DNA from: Umezawaea endophytica
GTDB lineage: Bacteria > Actinomycetota > Actinomycetes > Mycobacteriales > Pseudonocardiaceae
Reading direction: 5' to 3'
Assembly: GCF_025061645.1 (NCBI RefSeq)
Contig: NZ_JANYMP010000007.1
Coordinates: 317,241-381,240, forward strand
Length of the DNA stretch: 64,000 nucleotides
Shown here: positions 8,191 through 17,500 of the stretch, one piece after another
Layout: the number at the start of each line of letters is the position of its first letter
Numbering within the stretch: position 1 is the first letter of the stretch
The notes under the pieces: generated by a model
What the model was told of the DNA's origin: nothing
The model's database searches: none
Seen by the model: the letters and a program-made list of their open reading frames with translations, nothing else
Program-made: the position numbers and the translations under genes

Positions 8191-8880
8191 ATGAAGGTTC
8201 TCGTCGTTCTCACATCCCACGACCAGCTCGGTGACACCGGGCGCAAGACGGGTTTCTGGCTCGAGGAACTGGCGGCCCCCTACTACCGCTTCAAGAACGC
8301 GGGCTGGGAGGTCGTGCTCGCCTCCCCCGAGGGCGGTCAGCCCCCGCTCGACCCGGTGAGCAACGAACCGGCCTCCCAGACCGACGACACGCGCCGCTTC
8401 GAAGCCGACGCGGAAGCGACCGCGGCCCTGGCGTCCACGGCACGCCTCGACTCCGTCAAGGCCGACGACTTCGACGCGGTCTTCTACCCCGGTGGGCACG
8501 GACCGCTGTGGGACCTCGCCGAGGACGCGGACTCCGTCCGGCTGATCGAGAGCACGCTGCGCTCGGGCAAGCCGGTCACGCTCGTGTGCCACGCGCCCGG
8601 CGTTCTGCGCCACGCCACCGACGAGGACGGCACGCCCTTGGTCCGGGGCAAGGACGTCACCGGCTTCACCAACACCGAGGAGGACGGGGTGGGTCTCACC
8701 GACGTCGTCCCCTTCCTGGTCGAGGACGAGCTCACGAGGCTGGGTGGCCGCTACTCCAAGACCGACGACTGGCAGCCCTACGTCGTCCGGGACGGGCTGC
8801 TGATCACCGGTCAGAACCCGGCCTCGTCCGCCCCCGCCGCCGACGCCCTCATCGCGCTGCTCGACGAGCGCACCGGCTGA
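8191..8880 (+). CDS. DJ-1/PfpI (Hsp31-like) protein, possible glyoxalase III
   Basis: A 229-residue member of the DJ-1/PfpI superfamily of the Hsp31/YDR533C-like branch. The nucleophile elbow V-C-H-A-P-G-V-L places the reactive cysteine at about residue 133, next to the histidine. The [12 protein letters not shown] and [10 protein letters not shown] segments match the family. These proteins act in the cytoplasm as glyoxalase III or as chaperones against carbonyl damage. AGAGGAGG gives a strong ribosome-binding site before the ATG. The gene shares an operator-like palindrome with the NemR-like TetR gene just upstream, which fits an aldehyde-stress role. The exact activity is inferred. Confidence 0.87.
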   Translation: MKVLVVLTSHDQLGDTGRKTGFWLEELAAPYYRFKNAGWEVVLASPEGGQPPLDPVSNEPASQTDDTRRFEADAEATAALASTARLDSVKADDFDAVFYPGGHGPLWDLAEDADSVRLIESTLRSGKPVTLVCHAPGVLRHATDEDGTPLVRGKDVTGFTNTEEDGVGLTDVVPFLVEDELTRLGGRYSKTDDWQPYVVRDGLLITGQNPASSAPAADALIALLDERTG

Positions 8881-8903
8881 GGCCTCGCCACTACGGTGGA
8901 CCC

Positions 8904-9440
8904 ATGCCGACGCCACCCCTCCGCCTGCGCGCGCTCGAACGGGACGACCTGCCCTTCGTCCACCAGCTCTTCAACGACGACCAGATCATGTCGTACTGGT
9001 TCGACGAGCCGTTCGAGGCGCTGGTGGAGCTGCGCGACATCTACGACCGCCACATCCACGACGAGCGCGAGCGTCGTTTCATCATCGACGTCGACGGCGA
9101 AGCCGCCGGACTGGTCGAGCTGGTCGGCATCGTCGACGTGCACCGCAACGCCGAGTTCCAGATCATCATCGCGCCGTCGCACCAGGGCCGGGGCCTGGCC
9201 GCCGCGGCCACCCGGAAGGCGCTCGACTACGCCTTCGCCGTGCTGAACCTGCACAAGGTCTACCTGATCGTGGACGTGGCGAACGAGAAGGCGATCCACG
9301 TGTACCGGAAGGTGGGGTTCCAGGACGAGGGGACCCTCCGGGAGGAGTTCTTCGCGGCGGGGCGGTACCGCGACGCCCTGCGCATGGGAGTGCTCCAGCG
9401 CGACCACCTGCGGAGGATGGAGAGCGAGAACACCGCCTGA
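8904..9440 (+). CDS. speG: spermidine N-acetyltransferase-like GNAT protein
   Basis: A 178-residue GNAT acetyltransferase that matches SpeG along its length. The characteristic SpeG segments [28 protein letters not shown] and [13 protein letters not shown] are present, followed by the acetyl-CoA-binding loop [12 protein letters not shown] and the C-terminal [20 protein letters not shown]. SpeG transfers acetyl groups from acetyl-CoA to spermidine or spermine and so limits polyamine toxicity. The start is the ATG at 8904, 23 bases after the DJ-1-like gene, with which it may be co-transcribed. A strong terminator hairpin includes its stop codon. Confidence 0.88.
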   Translation: MPTPPLRLRALERDDLPFVHQLFNDDQIMSYWFDEPFEALVELRDIYDRHIHDERERRFIIDVDGEAAGLVELVGIVDVHRNAEFQIIIAPSHQGRGLAAAATRKALDYAFAVLNLHKVYLIVDVANEKAIHVYRKVGFQDEGTLREEFFAAGRYRDALRMGVLQRDHLRRMESENTA

Positions 9441-9468
9441 TCGGTTCGGAGTCGCACCGATCAGGCGG
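9433..9468. terminator. hairpin terminator overlapping the speG stop
   Basis: A perfect 13-bp inverted repeat, CCGCCTGATCGGT at 9433-9445 and its complement at 9456-9468, with a 10-base loop. The TGA stop of the acetyltransferase lies inside the left arm. Confidence 0.75.
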
Positions 9469-9543
9469 CGGAACCCACCCGATCGTGAGGACGTTGGGAC
9501 CTAGGGTCGTGAGCAGCGCACGACCATCCCGCCAAGGAGTCCG

Positions 9544-10662
9544 ATGACGTTCCTCCCCGGAGTCGCCCGAGCCCGGTCGACCCGGCGCGGTCGCCTGGCG
9601 GCAGCCGTGACCGTCGCGGCGCTCGTGCTCACCGGGCAACCGGCCCACGGTGCCGTGCCGGACACGGCGGACGAGTGCGACCTGTCGGCACGCGCGTACA
9701 CCGGTGTGCGGGCGGCCGATCCGAGTGTGATCCGCGTCGGTGACACCTACGTCTCGACGCAGGCGGGGGACGGCGGCATCCAGGTCCGGCAATCGTCCAG
9801 TGTGGATGGTCTGGCCGCGGCCCCCGCGCGCCGGGTCTGGCTGGACGCGCACGGCCGCGGCTCGGTGTGGGCGCCGGAGATCGTCCGCGACGGCGGCCGG
9901 TACCACATCTACTTCTCGGCGGGCAACGACTCCGCGCACCGCATGTACGTGATCAGCTCGGACCTGCCGGACTCCGGCTACACGCCCGAGAGCGAGCTCG
10001 CCCTGCCGGGTGGGCGCTGGGCCATCGACGGTGTTCCGGTGACGTTCGAAGGACAGCGCTACTTCGTCTGGTCGGGCTGGGGGTGCACCGCCGTCGAGCA
10101 GAACATCTACATCACCCGCATGTCCGACCCGCTCACACCGATCGGCGCCAGGTACGTCGTCTCACGCCCGCGCGAGCCGTGGGAGCGGGTCGTCGGCTAC
10201 CCGTTCATCAACGAGGCGCCCGAGGTCGTCAAGGACCCCGGCGGGCGCTTGCACGTCGTCTACTCGGCCAACGGGAGTTGGAGCGAGCAGTACTGCCTGG
10301 CGGACCTGCGGCTGCGCGCCGAAGGCGACCCCACCCACCCCTGGGACTGGTACAAGTCCACCGGCTGCGTGTTCGGTTCCGACCCGACCACCATGATGGC
10401 CGGGCGGGATCCGACCGCGGCCGTCAACGGTCCCGGCCACCACACCTTCGTGCTGCCCGACGGCGACATCGCCGCCAGCCCACCGGCGGGCTCCACGTCC
10501 GCGATGATGTTCCACGCGGTGCCCGAGGACTTGCCCTACACCTGGGACAACCGCCACTGGTACACCGGCACGTACGCTTGGCGCGACCACACGACCTACC
10601 GGCGGGCCAACGGCCTCGGTCCGACCGCGGACACCGGGTGGAGCCTGGCGTTCTCCGAGTAG
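9544..10662 (+). CDS. secreted GH43-like (five-bladed propeller) glycoside hydrolase
   Basis: A 372-residue protein with a typical export signal: an arginine-rich start, a hydrophobic core (LAAAVTVAALVLTG), and a probable cleavage site near AHGAV around residue 37. The mature part carries GH43-type signatures: ADPSVIRVGDTYV with the catalytic-base aspartate, VWAPEIVRDGGRYHIYFSA, and EAPEVVKDPGGRLHVVYSAN with a candidate acid glutamate. Family 43 enzymes mostly cleave arabinan or xylan side chains; the substrate here is unknown. It stands alone behind the speG terminator and converges on the glycosyltransferase gene. Confidence 0.8.
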   Translation: MTFLPGVARARSTRRGRLAAAVTVAALVLTGQPAHGAVPDTADECDLSARAYTGVRAADPSVIRVGDTYVSTQAGDGGIQVRQSSSVDGLAAAPARRVWLDAHGRGSVWAPEIVRDGGRYHIYFSAGNDSAHRMYVISSDLPDSGYTPESELALPGGRWAIDGVPVTFEGQRYFVWSGWGCTAVEQNIYITRMSDPLTPIGARYVVSRPREPWERVVGYPFINEAPEVVKDPGGRLHVVYSANGSWSEQYCLADLRLRAEGDPTHPWDWYKSTGCVFGSDPTTMMAGRDPTAAVNGPGHHTFVLPDGDIAASPPAGSTSAMMFHAVPEDLPYTWDNRHWYTGTYAWRDHTTYRRANGLGPTADTGWSLAFSE

Positions 10663-10673
10663 CGGATCGACGC

Positions 10674-10687
10674 CCCGGATTTCCGGG
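10674..10687. terminator. small bidirectional hairpin between convergent genes
   Basis: CCCGG at 10674-10678 pairs with CCGGG at 10683-10687 around a 4-base loop, in the 25-base gap between the GH43-like stop and the glycosyltransferase stop. Short, so only a weak terminator candidate. Confidence 0.35.
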
Positions 10688-11869
10688 CTACCCGCCCATC
10701 CTCGCCTCGATCAGGTCCGCCGCCCGCGCCGTGCCGCCCGATTCCCGCACCCGGTCGCGCATCCAGCGGACCTTGGCCGCCGTCCGTTCGTCCGCGGCCA
10801 GGTCCAGTACCGCGTGGCGCAGGGCGTCCGGGGTGATGGTCGACAGCTCGACGACGCGGCCGAGGCCGAGTTCGACGACCTGCCTGGCGTCCATGTCCTG
10901 TTCGGCGACCTCCGGGGCGAGCAGGAGCGGGGTGCCCTGCTGGACGGCGGACATGACGCCGCCGAGACCGCCGTTGGAGAGGAACACGGTGGCGTGTTCG
11001 AGCACGGCGACCTGGGGGATCCAGGGGTGGACCTCGAAGTTGGGGGGCAGCTCGCCGAGGTCGGCGTCCGCCCAGCCGCCGAGGGTGACGACGACGTGCC
11101 AGTCGAGGTCGGCGAAGGCGGTGGCGAAGAGGCGGAAGAAGTCGGGACGGGCGTTGTGGACGGTGCCCAGCGAGATGAAGAGGACGGGGCGGTCGGGGGT
11201 CGGGGGGTTCCAGTCGCCCTGGAAGATCGTGCCGTCGTTGCACGGGCCGACGAAGGCGTAGTGGTCGCTGAAGGACTCGCCCTGGGGCTGGAAATCACGG
11301 GGGACGAAGACGAGGGCGAGGTCGTCCGGTTGGTGGAGCAGGGTTTCGTCGATGCCGTGCTGGACGAACAGGTCTTGCAGACCGGATTCGACGGCGGCCG
11401 CCTCGGCGCCTCGCGGACCGGCGAGGAGTTCGGCGCGGCGGGGCGCGGTCCAGTCGACGGTGTCGTTGAACGCGAGGTTCGGGTGGGTCAGGATGATCGG
11501 GACCGTCCACTTGCGACCGAGCACCGCGGCCGCGCCGTACATCATGGGGTCGAAGACGATCAGGTCCGGGGCGTGCTCGACGAGGGCTTCGACGCCGTCG
11601 ACGCAGCGCAGGCCCTCCTCGTAGAAGCGCATGCAGGCCAGCACGATCTCGGCGGTGTCGGCGTGGTCGCTCACAGCCGCCGGGATGGCGGCGAGCGACG
11701 GGCCGTAGACGAGGGGGTCGACGCCGGAGAGCTGGGCGTACTCGACGAACGGCTCGGTGGTGGCGTAGCTGACCCGGTGGCCGCGCTTGGCGAGCGCCTC
11801 GGCGATGGTGAGCGTCGGGAACACGTGGCCGAAGGCCGGAGCGCTGAGGAACAGGACGTGCTTGGGCAT
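10688..11869 (-). CDS. MGT-family (macrolide-type) glycosyltransferase
   Basis: A 393-residue GT-B enzyme of the GT1/MGT family that glycosylates small molecules from NDP-sugars. The N-terminal acceptor domain has the catalytic histidine in PAFGHVFPT. The C-terminal donor domain carries VFLSNGGLGGVMSAVQQGTPLLLAP and EQDMDARQ. In most relatives the donor-phosphate motif reads HGG; here it reads N-G-G. The start is the ATG at 11869, with GAGGAG five bases upstream; a GTG at 11881 overlapping the previous stop is an alternative. It is the last gene of the P450-aminotransferase-glycosyltransferase operon. No deoxysugar nucleotide genes are in the window, so the donor must come from elsewhere. Confidence 0.88.
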   Translation of the reverse strand: MPKHVLFLSAPAFGHVFPTLTIAEALAKRGHRVSYATTEPFVEYAQLSGVDPLVYGPSLAAIPAAVSDHADTAEIVLACMRFYEEGLRCVDGVEALVEHAPDLIVFDPMMYGAAAVLGRKWTVPIILTHPNLAFNDTVDWTAPRRAELLAGPRGAEAAAVESGLQDLFVQHGIDETLLHQPDDLALVFVPRDFQPQGESFSDHYAFVGPCNDGTIFQGDWNPPTPDRPVLFISLGTVHNARPDFFRLFATAFADLDWHVVVTLGGWADADLGELPPNFEVHPWIPQVAVLEHATVFLSNGGLGGVMSAVQQGTPLLLAPEVAEQDMDARQVVELGLGRVVELSTITPDALRHAVLDLAADERTAAKVRWMRDRVRESGGTARAADLIEARMGG

Positions 11870-11877
11870 GGTTCTCC

Positions 11878-13128
11878 TCACGTGAGAGCGGCGTGCACCT
11901 TCCGCACGGCCGTGGCGATGTCGTCGACGTCGGCGTCGGTGTAGTTCTCGTTCCAGAACAGGACCAGCAGCGTGGTGGCGAGCAGCCGTTCGGCAACCGG
12001 GCAGAGGCCGGGGCCGTAGCTCCAGTCCTTCCTGGACGGTGGGCTGGACAGCGGGAACGTGGAGTTGCCGTAGATCCGGCCGTTCGCGAGCACCGGCGAG
12101 GCGTAGGCGGGGTGGTCGAACAGCCTGCCCTCGGCGAGAATTCCCTCGGCCCGCAGCGCGGACGCCCAGCGCAGGTTAGTGCCGCCCGCCAGCGCCGGGT
12201 CGAGCACCAGCGGGAACGACCAGAAGCTGTGGCCGGTCTCCTCGGGCAGACCGACGCCGGGCAGACCGCGCAACGACTCCGCCAACCGGCGCGCGGTGCG
12301 CCTGCGGCGCTCGACCACGTCGCCGAGCCGCCCGAGCTGCGCCTTGGCGACCGCGCCCTGCAACTCGGTCATCCGGTAGTTCATCCCGAACGACAGGTGC
12401 GTGCGGGCCGCCGTGTCGCGCGGCCGTCCCTTGTCGCCGAACAGCCGCAACCGACGCGCCAGGACGGGGTCGTCGGTGATGGCCAGCCCGCCCTCCCCGC
12501 AGGTGATGTGCTTGTACTGCTGGAGGCTGAAGCAGCCGACGTCGCCGACCGTGCCCGCGAGCCGTCCGGGCGCGGGTTCGGTGAGCAGCGCCTGCGCGCA
12601 GTCCTCGATCAGCATGATCCCGTGCCCGCGGGCGATCTCCGCCAACTCGACCACGGGCGCGGGCGCGCCGAGCAGGTGCACGGCCACGATCGCGCGGGTC
12701 CGCGGGGACAGGCAGCGCTCCACGCTCCGCGGGCACAGGTTGCCGGTCAGCGGGTCGACGTCGGCGAACACCGGCACCGCGTTCTGCGCCAGGATCGCGA
12801 TGATCGTGCCGAAGTCGGTGACCGGCGTGGTGATCACCTCGTCGCCCGGATCCGGGTCGAGCGCGCCGATCGCCATGTGCAGCGCGGCCGTGCCCGAGCT
12901 GCAGGCCACCGCCTGGCCGACGCCGTGCAGCCGGGCCACGTCCGACTCCAGCCCGGCGACGTGCGAGCCGCCGAGCGCGTTGAGCCTGCCGCTGGTCAGC
13001 ACCTCCCGCACCGCGGCGCTCTCCTCCTCGCCGAACGTGCGCCCCGCCGCCCCGGTCGCCACCGGGAACGGCCGGGTGCGCACCGGGGTCCCGCCGTGCA
13101 GGGCCAGCCCGTCGAGGGTGCTGGTCAC
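11878..13128 (-). CDS. DegT/DnrJ/EryC1-family PLP aminotransferase
   Basis: A 416-residue fold-type I aminotransferase of the sugar/cyclitol type. CSSGTAALHMAI binds cofactor, LIEDCAQALL carries the PLP-pairing aspartate, and the Schiff-base lysine is in SLQQYKHITCGEGG near residue 205. The QQYK context resembles enzymes acting on cyclitol ketones (scyllo-inosose type) as well as keto-sugars, so the substrate is open. The GTG start at 13128 overlaps the P450 stop (GTGA), which indicates translational coupling. With the downstream glycosyltransferase it suggests that an amino sugar or aminocyclitol is made or attached in this pathway. Confidence 0.88.
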   Translation of the reverse strand: MTSTLDGLALHGGTPVRTRPFPVATGAAGRTFGEEESAAVREVLTSGRLNALGGSHVAGLESDVARLHGVGQAVACSSGTAALHMAIGALDPDPGDEVITTPVTDFGTIIAILAQNAVPVFADVDPLTGNLCPRSVERCLSPRTRAIVAVHLLGAPAPVVELAEIARGHGIMLIEDCAQALLTEPAPGRLAGTVGDVGCFSLQQYKHITCGEGGLAITDDPVLARRLRLFGDKGRPRDTAARTHLSFGMNYRMTELQGAVAKAQLGRLGDVVERRRRTARRLAESLRGLPGVGLPEETGHSFWSFPLVLDPALAGGTNLRWASALRAEGILAEGRLFDHPAYASPVLANGRIYGNSTFPLSSPPSRKDWSYGPGLCPVAERLLATTLLVLFWNENYTDADVDDIATAVRKVHAALT

Positions 13129-14306
13129 CCGACGTCCCAGGTGACCGGGAGGCTGTGGGTGCCGTAGACGACCATCGTCTCCCGCAGCGGGACCTCCGCC
13201 GCCGGTACGGCGAGCCGCAGCGTCGGGAACCGGCGCAGCAGCGCGGTGAGCCCGATCCGCAGCTCCGCACGGGCCAGTTGCAGACCGGTGCACAGGTGCG
13301 CGCCGCCGCCGAACGACACGTGCCCGGCCGCCGAACGGGACAGGTCCAGCACGTCGGGGTCCGGGAACCGCACGGGGTCGCGGTTGGCCGCGGCCAGCGA
13401 CATCGTGACGGACTCCCCCGCCTTCACCAGCGTGCCCGCGACCTCGACGTCCTCGACCGCCGTGCGCACCGGTCCGATGTGGCTGACCGTGAGGTAGCGC
13501 AGCAGCTCCTCGACGGCGCTGTCGACCAGCGCCGGGTCGGCGCGCAGCGCGGCGAGCTGCTCGGGGTGCTCCAGCAGCGCGAACACGCCGAGGGTCAGCG
13601 TGTTCGACGTCGTCTCGTGGCCCGCCATCAGCAGGATCATCGCGACGGTGACCAGCTCGCCGTCGTCCAGCTCACCGCTCGCGACGAGCCTGCCGAGCAC
13701 GTCGTCGGTGGGCTGGTCGTGCTTGGCCCTGATGGCGGTGCTCAGGAAGTCGATCATCGACACCCAGGAGGCGACGGTGTCCTCCTCCGACGCGCTCAGG
13801 TCGAACAGCGTGTCGGAGTCGTGCTGGAACCGGTCGTGCTCGGCGTAGGGCAGGCCGAGCACCTCGCACATCAGCAGCGACGGCAGCGGCAGCGCGTAGG
13901 AGCGCAGCAGGTCGACCACCGGGCCCTGGCGCTCCATGTCGTCGAGCAGCGACTCGGCGATCTGCTCGATCCGCGGCGCCAGCTCGTTCGCCCGCCGCAG
14001 GGTGAACTCCGACGTGAGCAGCTTGCGGTACTTGGTGTGCTCCGGCGGGTCGAGCCGGGTGAACATGCCGGGCAGCACCTCGGGGATCTCCACCCGGTCC
14101 ATGGCGAGCGTCGGCCGCACCAGGTCCGCGCGGTGGCTGAACCGGGGGTCGGTGAGCACCGTGCGGACGGCGGCGTAGCCGGTGGCGATCCAGCCGAGGT
14201 GCCCGTCGGGGAAGGAGAACCGGCTGATCGGCGCGGCTTCCCGCGCCCGGCCCAGTTCCTCCGGCGGGTCGAACGGACAACTGCGCGCGGTCGGGATCGA
14301 CCGCAT
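13125..14306 (-). CDS. cytochrome P450 (CYP105/107-like bacterial class)
   Basis: A 393-residue soluble P450. Visible motifs are the I-helix AGHETTSN (about residue 235), the K-helix E-E-L-L-R, and the heme loop FGGGAHLCTG with the cysteine ligand near residue 340. It is a bacterial class I enzyme that needs ferredoxin; none is encoded nearby. Hydroxylation or oxidation of the cluster product is the likely role. The ATG at 14306 has GGGAG five bases upstream and fits the usual start better than an ATG at 14324. It leads the P450-aminotransferase-glycosyltransferase operon, and a repeat block lies 173-240 bases upstream. Confidence 0.92.
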   Translation of the reverse strand: MRSIPTARSCPFDPPEELGRAREAAPISRFSFPDGHLGWIATGYAAVRTVLTDPRFSHRADLVRPTLAMDRVEIPEVLPGMFTRLDPPEHTKYRKLLTSEFTLRRANELAPRIEQIAESLLDDMERQGPVVDLLRSYALPLPSLLMCEVLGLPYAEHDRFQHDSDTLFDLSASEEDTVASWVSMIDFLSTAIRAKHDQPTDDVLGRLVASGELDDGELVTVAMILLMAGHETTSNTLTLGVFALLEHPEQLAALRADPALVDSAVEELLRYLTVSHIGPVRTAVEDVEVAGTLVKAGESVTMSLAAANRDPVRFPDPDVLDLSRSAAGHVSFGGGAHLCTGLQLARAELRIGLTALLRRFPTLRLAVPAAEVPLRETMVVYGTHSLPVTWDVG

Positions 14307-14466
14307 TGTGCTCCCGGTTTCCACAGCAGATCACTCCAAGGCATTCGCCGAAGTCGCAAGGGGAAATGCGGGACATTCCCACCGCATCGACGGAGATGCT
14401 GGCACACCTTCGAGCGAACCCGCAACGACCTCCTCGTACCCATTCCCGTCGAATTCGCAGTCTTTT

Positions 14467-14514
14467 TGTTCCGACTTTGTCGTTCAACGCCAAGAGCTCG
14501 ACGTCGTACAACGT
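14467..14514. promoter_or_regulatory. repeat block upstream of the P450 operon (shared cluster motif)
   Basis: GTCGTTCAACGC at 14479-14490 and GTCGTACAACGT at 14503-14514 are direct repeats 24 bp apart. The whole 48-base block aligns without gaps, at about 35 matching positions, to 18125-18172 before the nSTAND and NRPS genes. It lies in the intergenic stretch before the P450 operon. Likely a regulator-binding or promoter element; function inferred. Confidence 0.55.
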
Positions 14515-14520
14515 TCCGTG

Positions 14521-17500
14521 TTAGGGAGTCGGACCGGAACACGCCGCGGGCGGCGCTCCCCCGTCGTGGAAGTCCCGCGCCAGCGCCCGGCACAGCTCGC
14601 CGAGCGCGGCCTGGACGTCGGTGGTCCACGGCGTCACGGTCAGGTCCCGGCTCGCGCTGGCCAGCGTGCCGTCCGGGCTCCACGCCAGGTCGGTCACCGG
14701 CCCGGTGTGCCCGGACAGCACCGCCCACCGGGTGAGCGTGGCGGCGTCGAGCAGGGTCACCGTGTCGTCGTGGTCGAAGGTCGCGATGAGCCGTCCGTCG
14801 GGGCTGTAGGAGAGGAGGCTGAACCGGCCGCCGGGGTCGGTCAGCTCCCCGGTCCGCCGGTGGGTCGCGGCGTCCCAGAGCACGACCCGCCCGGCGCCGT
14901 CGTGGTAGGTGGTGGCGGCCAGGACCGTCCCGTCGGGGCTGAACACGACGGTCGACGCGTGCCCGTCCTCGGCCACGACGACCTCGTCGCCGGTCTCGGT
15001 GTCCCAGACCAGGACCCGACCGCGCTCGGTCGCGACGGCCAGTGACCGGCCGTTCGGGCTGTAGCTGACGTCCAGCGCCCCGTCGCCGTCCACGGCCCGG
15101 TCGCGGTGGCTCCCGGTCGCGATGTCGACGAACCGCACGGTCCTGGCGTCCACGATCAGGGCCAGCGTCCGCGAGTCCGGGCTGAACACCGCCTTCTCCA
15201 CCACGTGCCCGTCGAGCACCACCCCGACCTCGGCCAGCGTGGCGGCGTCGCGCAGCACCACCCTGCCCCCGTAGCCCGCGACCACCCACCGCCCGTCCGG
15301 GCTCACCCACGGTCCGCGCGTCTCCAGCGACGATGTCCCGCCGCCCGGCGCGGACGCCAGCGGGGCGCGGGTCTCGCGGTCCCAGACCAGCAGCGACCCG
15401 TCCGCGCTGCCGCTCACGACGTTGCCGCCGACCGGGTCGAACGCGACCCCGCTGACCGTGTCGACGTGCCCGGTGAACGGGACGCGGGTGCGGTCCCAGA
15501 GCAGGAAGCCGGACTTGCTGCTGCCCGCGATGAACCGGCCGTCCGGGCTGGACACCGCGCCGCCGACGCCGTGGTTCTTGTTCCGCAGGAGCTGGCCGAC
15601 GCGGGCCCGGCGGGCCAGGTCCCAGACGGCCACGGTGCCGCCGATGTCGACCGAGAACAGCCGTCCGCCGGTCGGGTCGAACTCGGCCTGGGCGACGCTG
15701 TCCACGTGGTCGAGGTCGGCCACCCGCTGCCGGGTGCCCACGTCCCACAACCGCACCGACCGGCCCGCGCCTGCCGTGGCGATCGTGCGGCCGTCCGGGC
15801 TGAACGCCACCGAGGTCAGCAGCCCCTCCGGTGAGGGCAGGGTGCCGACGGCGCTGCCCGTGCGCAGGTCCCACAGCACGACCCCGCCGCCGTCGGTGAA
15901 CGCCAGCGTCGTGCCGTCCGGGCTGAACGCGAGCGAGCCGGATCCCGCGCCGGTGCCCGGAGTGGTCACCGGGCGGGCGTCGCGGGTGTCGAGCAGCCGG
16001 GTCGCACCCGCGTCCGCCACCGCCACCGCCCGGCCGTCGGGGCTGAACCGCAGCTCGCGGACCGGGTCGGTGGAGGACGCGCCGCGCGCCACCAGCGAGC
16101 GGTCGGCCAGCCTCCAGATCAGCACCTCGCCGTCCTCGGTGCCCGCGGCGACCAGGGTGCCGTCCACGCTGACCGCGACCACCAGCACCTGGCCGAACGA
16201 GCCGGTCAGCTCGTCGCGGCGGGTGCGCTCGGCGACGTCCCAGAGGTCGACGTGCCCCGGTCCGCCGGGAGCGGCGAGCAGGTGGCCGTCGGGCGTGAAC
16301 GCCGGTTTCGTGCGCACGTCCGACGGCGAGGGCAGCAGCGCCTGGTAGTCACGCCGCGACGCGAGGCTGAGCACCTCGCTGCGCGCCTCGACCGTGGGGT
16401 AGCTCTGGTAGGCGTCCAGGCTCGCGCGCATCGCGCGGGCGACGTCCTTGCCCGCCAGCGTCTCCGCCTCGGCCGCGAGTTGCCGCGAGGTGCTGACCAG
16501 GCCTTCGCTGATGGCGTCCTGGCGTTGCCGGACGGCCACGACCGTGACGGCGACGGCCACCACGAGCAGCGCGGACAGCGCCGTGGTGAGCCAGCGCAAC
16601 TGCCGGTTGCGGCGCTGGCGCAGCGCCTGGTCGAGCGCCTCGGCGTGCCTGCTGGAGTCGAGGAACGACCGCTCGTGCGCGGTCATGTCGTCCTCGTGCC
16701 GCTTGGCCCAGTCGCCGGTGACCGCGAGCCGGACGCCCCGGTAGAGCGCGCCGGGGTCGCGCCGCACGGCCTCCCAGGCTGCGGTGGCCTCGGTGAGGCC
16801 CCGGTGGACGCGGATGTCGGCGCGGTCCTCGGCCAGCCAGTCGCGCAGCCGCGGCCACGAGCGGATCAGGGCCTCGTGCGCGATCTCGACGGAGTCCTTG
16901 TCCAGCACCACGAGCCGGGCACCGGCCAGCGCGTCCAGCACGGCGGCGGTGTCCGGGTCGTCGTCCAGCTCGCCGCACGGCACCCGGCGGCGGGTGTCCT
17001 CGTTGCCCTCGCCGAGGGTGATCAGGCGCAGCAGGATCTGCCGGGCACGCCGCTGCCTGCCGGGATCGAGCGCCGTGTAGACGTGCTCGGCGGTCTGGGC
17101 GATGGCGCCGTGGATGCCGCCGGACGCCTCGTAGCCGGCCACGGTCAGGGCGTTGCCGCGCCGCCGCCGCCAGGTCTCCAGCAGGGCGTGCGACACCAGC
17201 GGCAGCATCCCGGCCTGACCGGTCGCGTCGGCGACGAGCTTGGCCAGCAGCGGCCCCTCGACGGTGCACCCGGCCTGGACGGCGGGTTTGATGATCGCCC
17301 GCGGCAGCTCGTCGCTGCTCATCGGACCGACCGCGACCTGCGCTTCGGCCAACGCGCGAGCCAGGCCCGCGTGGGCGGCGCAGCGGTGGTAGAAGTCGGC
17401 CCGGATGCCCACCACGACCCGGCGCGACCCGATGTCGGACTCCGCCTCGGCCAGCAGCGCGTCGATGAACCGGGTGCGCTCGGACTCGTCGCGGCAGAGG

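Noticed and set aside
6919..8916. Long minus-strand open frame (about 665 codons)
   Set aside because: It covers the Rieske, TetR and DJ-1 genes in antisense and shows no family features; their own frames have clear motifs and ribosome-binding sites.
11893..13167. Long plus-strand frame opposite the aminotransferase
   Set aside because: Its translation is repetitive and arginine-rich, a shadow of the DegT-family gene on the other strand.
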